Assembly (NCBI GenBank): GCA_963920525.1
Contig: OY986435.1
Location: forward strand, 172,399,827 to 172,463,826
Source of the DNA: Dichetophora obliterata
Taxonomy: Eukaryota > Arthropoda > Insecta > Diptera > Sciomyzidae
Reading direction: 5' to 3'
Length of the DNA: 64,000 nt
Both the position numbers and the translations under genes were made by a program. Position 1 is the first letter of the stretch, and the number at the start of each line of letters is the position of its first letter. The notes beneath the pieces were generated by a model, which worked only from the letters and a program-made list of their open reading frames with translations, did no database searches and was not told where the DNA came from. Shown here piece after piece: positions 56,430 to 64,000 of this stretch.

Positions 56430-58245
56430 CCAAAATTCAACGAGAGATTATTTATTTCACACCAAGACATTACCGAGTCAATGTCATTCTGCAGTAATAC
56501 AAAATCATTTACACATTCAATGGAGCGATAAACTTTAAGATCGTCTGCAAACAAGAGTGCACGCGAGTTTTTAATAATTTTAGGGAGATCATTGATGAAA
56601 ATTAAAAATAATAAGGGACCAAGATGACTGCCCTGTGGTACACCAGAAGTAACATATACAGGGTCTGACAGGAAATTATCTATTTTTACTTTTTGAATAC
56701 GATTTTTTAGATAGGATTTAATCCAATCTAATAAATTTGAGTGAAACCCGAAAGACGATAATTTTTGAACTAAAATGTTATGATCCACCTTATCAAATGC
56801 TTTTGCAAAATCGGTAAAAATTATATCAGTTTGCAGTCCTTTAGTGAAGTTTTCAATAACATGGTTACAAAAGATCATATGGCTAGTTACAGTTGATCTA
56901 CCCGAAATAAAACCATGTTGTTGATGGGATATTTCATTTTTTACAAGAAAGACAAGTTTATTATAGAAAATTTTTTCAAAAACTTTAGGGATACAAAGAA
57001 GCTACTGATAGGCCTGTATATCTTGCTTAGGACCGGATTTATAAATTGGATCAATGAGCGATACTTTCCACTCGTTCAAAAAGACTCCAGTAGACATAGA
57101 TTTATTAAAAATTTGTGAAAGGGGTACTGCCACTGACTCAGCACAGGTTTTCAACAAAATTTGATCGATACATTCGTGAGCTTCCTTAGAGTTTAATTTG
57201 AGATCTTTTAAAGCAATCTCTACTTCAGAACGGAGTTTTGGTGAGAAAAAGCAGCGTGTCTACAACTCACTACTGTAGCTGGTGAATACACCGATTTAAA
57301 ATACTCCGCAAAGAAGTTGCAGATAGTCTTTATATCTTCAGAGCTCATGTCTTTACACAACATGGAGTTCGGAAGCCCATTTGTATTTCTTTTGTCGTTT
57401 ATGAAAAACCAAAAGTATTTACTGTTTTGCTTTAATTTAACCTCGATTGATAAAATATAGGAAACAAAGAGAAATTTGTTGAGTGCATCGAAATCTTTTT
57501 GACATGACAGATACGCTGCTTTAAGTTGAGGGCTATATCTTTATTGTCCGTAAAACACTTGTACGCTTTATTTTTTTTTTTTTTTTTTTTTTAGGTTGTT
57601 AAGTCTTTGGTTAGACTATATTGGGTTCTTGCGTTGAGAGGCTTGCCGTTTGGGAACAAACCGCTGCTTTAAGTTGAGGGCTATATCTTTATTGTCCCTA
57701 AAACACTTGTACGCTTTATTTTTGTTTTTTTTTTTGTTTTTTAGGTTGTTAAGTCTTTGGTTAGACTATATTGAGTTCTTGCGTTGAGAGGCTTGCCGTT
57801 TGGGAACAAACCGACGAATCATGTCATTCGAAACTAACCGGAAAGAAGAAAACATATCCTCAAGTTTTTTGCCTTGGAAGTAATTTTCCCAGGGAATTGA
57901 ATTCAGAGCAGCATTTATGTCGCCAAAGTCGGCATTTTTATAATCATTAAAAAACGAAAAGCTAGGAGTTAGTGTTTTATAATTATAAATAGAAAATTCT
58001 AAACTTAAGGGCACATGTTGCATAGTACTGTTTCCAATCACAGATGATGGTGAATCTAAGTGTACTAGAAATTCTTTATCAACAAAGACTAGATCTAAGA
58101 TTCGGTTGAGATCATTAAAAATTATGATTATTGATTTGAATGAGATTGAATGAGATCAAATTGAGAAAAAAACTCAATTATCAGTGCATCAATTTCAGTG
58201 TTAACGTTAAAGGGCATGATATAAAATTCGACGCACACAGGTTCC
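56430..58245 (-). pseudogene. Non-LTR retrotransposon 2: endonuclease C-terminus and reverse transcriptase
   Basis: Minus strand, right to left. Endonuclease tail and linker: NRILDLVFVDKEF, QHVPLSLEFSIYN, KNADFGDINAALNSIPWENY, FVPKRQASQRKNS. Then SKYFWFFINDKRNTNGLPNS, ICNFFAEYFKSVYSP, FLNEWKVSLIDPIYKSG, and reverse-transcriptase domains: IPKVFEKIFYNKL, QQHGFISGRSTVTSH, DIIFTDFAKAFDKVDHNIL (motif A), GVPQGSHLGPLLFLIFINDL, LLFADDLKVYRS (FADD in place of YADD) and WCEINNLSLN. Part from 56878 leftward is a clean 205-codon frame. It is broken by stops, a duplication at 57514-57812 and a lost 3' end. Jockey/CR1-type assemblage; clade not assigned. Confidence 0.85.
57514..57812. repeat. 148-bp tandem duplication inside non-LTR 2
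   Basis: Units 57514-57661 and 57662-57812 both run CGCTGCTTTAAGTTGAGGGC ... TTTTTT ... AGGTTGTTAAGTCTTTGG ... GGGAACAAACCG. The T-run of each unit (22 bases in the first, interrupted in the second) encodes lysines in the minus-strand frame (NNLKNK...KAYKCF). The single copy would be the ancestral state. Confidence 0.9.
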
Positions 58246-58299
58246 CAGATTTGCATGTTAATTTTACATCATCCGTTTAAATAAAATGATTTTTTTTAA

Positions 58300-58800
58300 T
58301 GGACGCTGCTCCGTACCCAATATCTCTCAAGCTGTTCAGCCTGAAAGTATGCACATCTTAATACATAGAAGGCAAGCATGCTGCTCCGCAAACAGTTTAT
58401 TTCAAACTGTAATTATTTTTTTGACAGTAAAGTTCTTTCAAAAGACATATTGTTCTCAAAAATGTTCAGCCTGAAAGTATGCACAGAAAATATATTTGAT
58501 ACTTATCTGTGGCAATATTGTGTTTTTACGATAGTACGTTTTTTATCTAACTACCTGTTTTTTCATCCTTTTATAAAAAAGTTATGATGAATTAAATTGT
58601 ATCAGCCGCTAAACGTCACCTGAGTTGCTACGTACATATATGATGGTCGCAAAACCAGTTTGTAAAGTTGTGTATGGATATGACTATTACCAAACTCGAA
58701 TTTTCACACTTTTACACTTGTACTAATTTTTCAACACTGTTTCGATACTTAAAGTTTTATTTAAAGTGGTATATGTGTATTTTGCAAAAATTAAGGAATA
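58300..58800 (-). repeat. Interspersed repeat R550, copy 2
   Basis: Reverse-complement match to 14440-14992 over its full length, including both CTTTCAGGCTGAAC blocks and the CAGTGTTGAAAAATTAGTAC block. The small frames on the plus strand have no domain. Confidence 0.8.
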
Positions 58801-59349
58801 AAAAATCAAACTTTAAATTACATTATAATTAGAAAAACTCGTTTAAAGTTACTCTGGCGCACCGAATTTGAAGCGCTGTAGAATCTGTATTATTAGTGGA
58901 ATTGATTTGAAATTTTTTTTTTCTTACATATTCTTTAATAGTTTTACAATAATAAATTAAAAAACAAATAAATTTTTAAAAAATTGCTTGCCTAAAACAT
59001 CCCTTAAATTAACGAAAATTTACTAAATAAAATGTGTTATAATGAAAGCTGTCATTTTAAAAATAAATACTCATTTTTCTTTGTTTTAAAGGTCATTAAA
59101 TTTGCTAGATTTAAATAATTATGTACTTCCTTTAAAAATATAGGACTTCGATTTGAGGGAAATTTCATATTTAAGCACATAGGTATTTAATTTAGTTAAA
59201 AGTTGTAAAACATTTTTTGTTACTTAAGTTTTTTAGTAAATTTTACTTAACCTTAGTTCAATTATTTAAAATTAAGAAAAGTTTGTAGCTTTGCTGTAAA
59301 AACGCTTTGAATTCTGATTTTTTTGTTAAAACTATATAAACAATTGTAT

Positions 59350-59695
59350 GTGGCGGCCGTAGCCTAGTGGGTGGAGTGCTTGGCCCCTAAGCTAAGGAAC
59401 CGCGGTAGCCCGGGTCAATTCCTAGCTCAGACAGAATGTTTTAATTTTTCAATTAAATTAAGTTCTCTGCTCATCACCTCTCGTCACCTCTTTGCAGACA
59501 ATGGCAAATCTCAGAGAGGAAAAACTGCCATTTAAAGCTTCTTGAGAACATAAGCAGTTCGAAATCGGCATTAAACTCGTAGGTCCAGTTCTCGATCATT
59601 TTTTGTCAAACATTTAATAACACGCACAACACAATTGATCAGTAGAAGCTCGGTCAAAACCCTTTCTAGGACTGAAAAGACCAATTTATTATTAA
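59350..59695 (+). mobile_element. tRNA-derived SINE, copy 3
   Basis: Best preserved head: GTGGCGGCCGTAGCCTAGTG with box A, then CTTGGCCCCTAAGCTAAGGA, GGTAGCCCGGGTCAATTCC (box B has lost one T) and AGCTCAGACAGAATGTTTT. The body is the same as copies 1 and 2 (GCAGACAATGGCAAATCTCA, GCTTCTTGAGAACATAAGC, TCAAACATTTAATAACACGC, ACAACACAATTGATCAGTAG) and it ends GACCAATTTATTATTAATAT. The duplicated CACCTCTCGTCACCTCTTTG is a local variation. Confidence 0.85.
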
Positions 59696-60392
59696 TATAA
59701 AAACAACATCTTGGAAAAAATAAATTTCGCCAAAAAAATCATGTGTTTTGATGACAAAAACTGTAAAATAATTTTTGTGCAAAACTGGAAGAATTTTTGC
59801 AAATAAATGCTACACCATATTAAAGTCACACTGAAATTTTTACTTGTTTTTATTTTTACAAAAAAAAACAAGTTTTGAGTAATTTTTTTGAGGAAAAAGT
59901 AATATTTTTGACCTTTTTCAAAAAAAAAAAAAAATTAAAAACATATACACTGACTTAACGGTAAAGTTCACACTGTTTTTATGAATTGGTTTTATTGAAC
60001 TTTTGAATAAAAAAATTTTAATGAAAAATGTATATAAACAGCGGAGACATTTGCACCGAAAGTCAAAACTTTACTTTTCATGTTGTTTTTTTTTCTCATT
60101 CTTTGCTTACGATGTTTTATGAAAATGTCATTGTACTAAAAATTTCTACAATTTTGAAGATACGTGAATGTTTTTGGTGTAAAATAAGATTTTTTTCAAA
60201 TATAATTTGCAAAAAATTGAGTTTTAAAAACAATGTAACACTATGTAATGCAGGATGCACTGAATATGTATACAAAATTTGAGCGAAATCCGAAGAGCCG
60301 TTTAGATTTGTATAATGGTAAAAAAAAACAAACAAAAAATTACTTTTACTAATATAAATAGTGCAAATTCAAAATAAAGATATGTTATTTAA

Positions 60393-61185
60393 CCCTCATC
60401 GGTCCCTCGAGATATACATCTAACGATCCCATTGTATGCACGCGCATACACATATATTTTTAATTGTAAAAAAGCTAAAAAAATTAACAACCAATTATGT
60501 TTTGTGATTTTTTATGTTTATGGCATTGTTTACTATCATATTAATACATTTGAACTTCATAAAGGTAGATTTAGAATGAAATTAATAAGAATATTACATA
60601 TATATATTAGAAAAAAATTGAATTTATAACTTTTGTCAATTATTTGTACATTTTTCGCATAAATTGAAATTATGTTCAGCACAAATGAAATTTCTACACT
60701 TTTCACAGCGTGTAGCAAAAAGATTTTTGTTATTTTTATATGTGCAGATGTAGCATCGGCCCCGTTTTGATGTACTTGCTAAATGGCGAATCTCCCGAAT
60801 TCTTTGAATAACACTGGAAGCATCATTACTTTGAGGTTGTTTTTTTACGTTTAGTGATCTGTTTTTCAACGAGATTCAATCCAAGCTCCTCGATAACAAG
60901 GCGACGACGAAAATTATGGTTCGTTTTAGAATTTTTCCAATTCGGGAACAATGCAATGAACGTCACGAATGCATTCAACGCACTTATATCAGGCATGTTA
61001 CAAAATATTGCCATTGGCCACCGATTGACTTTTCGTTTGCATGTGTACGTAGCCACTATTTGATCCATAGTATCAACTCCACTCTTGTTTTTGTTGTAGT
61101 CTTCAATGATGTTAGGTTTCTTCTTTTCACTATTCTCATTTATGCTGACAACATTGTGGTATGTACCAGAGAACTGCAATGAGTA
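60393..61185 (-). mobile_element. piggyBac element, C-terminal half with its 3' end
   Basis: TTAA at 60389-60392 is followed by CCCTCATCGGTCCCTCG, a CCC-starting terminal sequence placed 240 bp beyond the transposase stop, as expected for a piggyBac 3' end. The element is cut off at about 61185, where unrelated sequence with a short hairpin begins. The 5' end is not found. Confidence 0.7.
60636..61179 (-). pseudogene. piggyBac transposase C-terminal fragment
   Basis: Two overlapping minus-strand frames (61179-60826, 60869-60636) join by a single frameshift. The first has KKKPNIIEDYNKNKSGVDTM with the two late aspartates GVDxxD of the piggyBac catalytic core, then KRKVNRWPMAIFCNMPDISA. The second ends with the cysteine-rich zinc-binding domain that contacts the terminal repeat: CYICTYKNNKN, TRCEKCRNFICAEHN, LCEKC. 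The first catalytic aspartates are missing. PGBD4-like type. Confidence 0.85.
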
Positions 61186-61665
61186 TCCGACAGAATTCGG
61201 ATACTCAAATCATACCCGAGTGTCGTGCTGTTCTGAACTCTAGCCATACTTAATAATATGTGTAAAATACTTATAGGCATTCGGCTCATTAGCATTTTTT
61301 CGGTTATAAGTACATTCTCATATCCGAGAGCGGCGTGATCCGATCCACTTCGAGCCGTTTTCAATGAGTGCGTTGAGTCAGTTTATTACAAAAGCGCTCG
61401 ATCCGAATGTATTTTGAGTGTACTCTGAGTACTGCTCCTTCTCTGCCAACGTCTCTTAGCGTTAGTTAGTTTTTTTTTTGCGTATGCACTTTTCGTAAGT
61501 ATTTGTCTGCAGGCCATGTGAGCTCTCATTTTTTGTTTGTTTTTTCTCGAAAACGAGTTTTTGGTATTTTATTGTTGCATTCTATGGAGAAAGAAACAAT
61601 AACAACGTTTGTGATTTTGGTTTGTTAGACATAAACAAAAATACAACAAAACTAAAAGGCCGGCG

Positions 61666-63646
61666 CACAGTGGTTAAAAGTTGGAAATAAATACCAAAAC
61701 TGATGATCTCTTTTTGTGATTTTTTTTCTTTGCGTTGTTTAAGAATATTCAAACTCGCATGATTTCAAAATATTTATCAGAAATATATATATATAGGTTT
61801 TCTGTGTAGACGCCTTAAAATACGATTGATGTAAAAATGTTGAAACAATTTCGAAAGAGTTATTACAGACAATTGAGAAAACGTATTGCACTCTGATTTT
61901 TTTAAGTACAAAAAGCATTATTGAAAAAGTTTTTTGCATTCTTGAAATATTTTTTTTTATTTTTGCAATAAATTTCTTATGCAAAGTTGATATGACAAAA
62001 AAAAACGTAAATTTATTTATTTGCAGAATAAAACATAACTATCTATGGATGTCGACGATATTTTAAATAAAGAAATGCTTTTATTGGACTTTAAGTTGAG
62101 CGATTAAAAAAACTGACAGAATTTTTTGCGTCCTTGAACAACATTTGGTAAATACGTTTAGAAGAAAATATAGATATGTTTAGTCTCAAGGTTTATTACT
62201 ATAGTCATTTTCTTTAGTATGATTTTAGGCATTTTTTGTTTAACGATCACTTCTTACGAGTTAAAATCGTTAAATTTTTAATGTAAATAGTGAAAGCATT
62301 TACTTACTAAACACAATAAATGCTTTAAAATGTTATTATTCTTCTTTTGCAATACTATATATTTGCAGAGTACTTAAGTATTCTATAGTGTGTTTCTCAG
62401 TCTATTAATTTGCTATGTTAATATATATTAAATATTTTTTTAAATAATTACAACTAAATTGAATTAGTAAAACAGTAATGTGATATGTATAAAGTTAAAT
62501 TAATTCACATTATCTTATAGCTTAATATGAAACATTTTAATGAATTTCGCAATAAAATGCTTTCAAAACTATTCAAACATTCAAATTCCCTTGCCAAGAA
62601 AAGCTCTTCAAACATCTTCAATTAGCTGAAAGTGAAATATATATTCTTTGATTTTAAACAACAAAATTAGAATACGTACACGGAGAAAATTAATTTGCTT
62701 GAATCAAGCAAATGTTTTGCTTAAAAGCAAATCAGCAAAACTTTGCTCAATCACAATGTGATTTATGAAAAAGATTGCTAAATTGCAATCACTCCTCGTT
62801 TATTTAGGAAAAAGCAAAATTTTGATTAATTTAAAATTTTTACTTAATTTCAGCAAAAATATGCTAAGTTATTATAAATGGGAATAGCAAATATTTACTT
62901 AATTCAAGCAAATATTTGCTTAGTTATTATATATTGGAATAGCACATTTTGATTAGTTTTTGCTAAAATTTTGCATAATTTTGAAGTGGCTTAGAATCAA
63001 GCGCAAGTTTTGCTTAACCACAATACTAATTTTGCAAACAGTTTTCTCCGTGTATGCAAGCCATGTTTTTTTGCTACACGACCTGTGCTCACTTTATCAC
63101 AATGCTAAAAAGTATGCTATTATCTTTTTTAACTGCTGATAGTATCACATTTACAACCAGTGCCAATTTGTGGCAAAAAGCATGAGGTTCACTCCTTTTT
63201 TTGGAATACAAACGAAACGACAAGCTTTTTTTTGATGAATTTTTTTTTTGTTTTTATAAAAAGCAAGCAAATAATATTTTTGAATACTATAAACCTTTAA
63301 CTTAAACAGTTTAGATGCTGCGCTTCATAGAACTTGGAATACGGAAAAACACGTGAAGTGGAAAATTTCGTATGGGAGGTGGGCGTGGCAAAAAATACTT
63401 TTTTTATTATAGACATTATATTGAAGATTTCTGACAAAAAGGTTCTTGTATTGGTTTAAGACAAAAAAAAAGATGGCGTTTTAAATATTTGTGTTGTATG
63501 GGAGGTAGGCGTGATTGAGGCCGGATTTAAAAATATTTTTGTGTGTATTCTAATAAGGCAAAATCCAAATAATACACAAAATTTAATTGGTTTACGATGA
63601 GTCCTTCTATTTATTGACAACTTTTTTATGGGGCTTAACCACTGTG
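61666..63646. mobile_element. Transib-like non-autonomous element
   Basis: The ends CACAGTGGTTAA (61666-61677) and its exact inverted copy (63635-63646) are bounded by a perfect 5-bp duplication, CGGCG, at 61661-61665 and 63647-63651. Transib elements are known for 5-bp GC-rich target duplications and CAC(A/G)(A/G)TG ends, the heptamer shared with RAG recombination signals. The 1,981-bp interior has no transposase frame. It holds another MITE (62677-63054) and two GGGAGGT(G/A)GGCGTG repeat phrases near 63376 and 63499. Confidence 0.8.
62677..63054. mobile_element. MITE with TACACGGAGAAAA ends, inside the Transib-like element
   Basis: The ends TACACGGAGAAAATT and, inverted, TACACGGAGAAAACT match at 13 of the first 13 positions. 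The interior is rich in GCAAA(A/T)(A/T)TTTGCTTA motifs (about eight). No coding sequence. No clear target duplication. Confidence 0.75.
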
Positions 63647-64000
63647 CGGCGCACGTGTCTGTTTGCTTCTTGTGCGTAAACACGTGCAATAGAGGTTTAA
63701 TTTAAATTATGCGCATGTGATTTGGTAACTTAAGGTTACAGAAAAATAAAAAAATACTTTACAAATTTAATAATAATTGCTGATTGCAGAAAATGAATGA
63801 CACTTACAATACTATCGAAACTGCGTATTATTTTTAAGCCTTAACAACGTTACCTCATGCGCAGCTTTCACTGTGTAAGATAAAAACAAAAAGCAACACA
63901 AGAATAACACATCTGTTATTCAGCATTTAGATATGCGTAGGAAAAAATAGCACAAAACAAATACAAAAAACTCGCTCACTATTTACTGCTGCGCTCTACT

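Larger units (their letters stand above)
56353..59003. mobile_element. TTAA-flanked element T1, copy B (composite)
   Basis: The left end GAGTGGTTTTAGGCAA after GTAA and right end GGGATGTTTTAGGCAA (inverted) before TTAA (59004-59007) match the two ends of copy A (37090-38623). Between them lie the reverse-transcriptase pseudogene (56430-58245) and repeat R550 (58300-58800). Either T1 once carried these, or they inserted into it. The left ~80 bp also reads through in frame with the reverse transcriptase, so that boundary is ambiguous. Confidence 0.5.

Noticed and set aside
1..64000. CRISPR array, operon or bacterial gene cluster
   Set aside because: Composition, repeats and transposon types are those of an animal genome; the tandem repeats present are contiguous, with no unique spacers.

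Overview
The window looks like repeat-dominated intergenic or intronic DNA from an insect, most likely a fly (Diptera). It is strongly AT-rich, has no operon structure, and almost every open frame longer than background belongs to a transposable element. A tephritid-type fruit fly is a reasonable guess, because the one intact transposase has the DD41D signature of the rosa family of mariner-like elements, which I recall as first described from a Ceratitis species. The host is an inference; no host gene could be identified with confidence. One possible terminal exon is noted near 17.3 kb on the minus strand.

Layout. 0-5.5 kb: the end of a mariner (1-354), a decayed Tc1-like element with both ends (487-1729), a hAT-like non-autonomous element with an exact 8-bp target duplication (1854-2867), and an inverted-repeat element broken by a tRNA-derived SINE (4220-5474). 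5.5-15 kb: a spliced hAT transposase pseudogene, several MITEs and a foldback element. 15-20 kb: a second SINE, a cluster of short palindromes and a foldback element. 20-25 kb: MITEs, a DD37D (maT-like) transposase pseudogene and a mariner broken by three different inverted-repeat elements. 25-30 kb: two abutting TTAA-flanked MITEs and otherwise little. 30-37 kb: a four-level nest consisting of a non-LTR retrotransposon, a TIR element inside it, an intact rosa-type (DD41D) transposon inside that, and a tandem retroelement-like repeat array in the rosa 3' part. 37-47 kb: TTAA-flanked and TA-flanked elements, an RNase-H-bearing non-LTR fragment, microsatellites and retroelement tails. 47-56 kb: a further hAT fragment, long palindromes, a Tc1 fragment and several MITEs. 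56-59 kb: an endonuclease/reverse-transcriptase pseudogene lying between ends that resemble the element at 37-38.6 kb. 59-64 kb: a third SINE, a piggyBac C-terminal fragment with its terminal repeat, and a 2-kb element with the hallmarks of a non-autonomous Transib (CACAGTG termini, 5-bp GC-rich target duplication).

How the parts work together. Nothing here forms a pathway. The structure is a history of insertions into insertions. The only coding sequence that looks functional is the rosa-type transposase at 32010-33101. The other transposases carry stops, frameshifts or deletions. The many short elements with inverted ends and no coding capacity would depend on transposases encoded elsewhere. 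The most useful new material is the SINE family (three head-bearing and two partial copies), the Transib-like element, the intact DD41D element with a repeat array inside it, and several multi-copy MITE families whose ends can be defined from this window alone.
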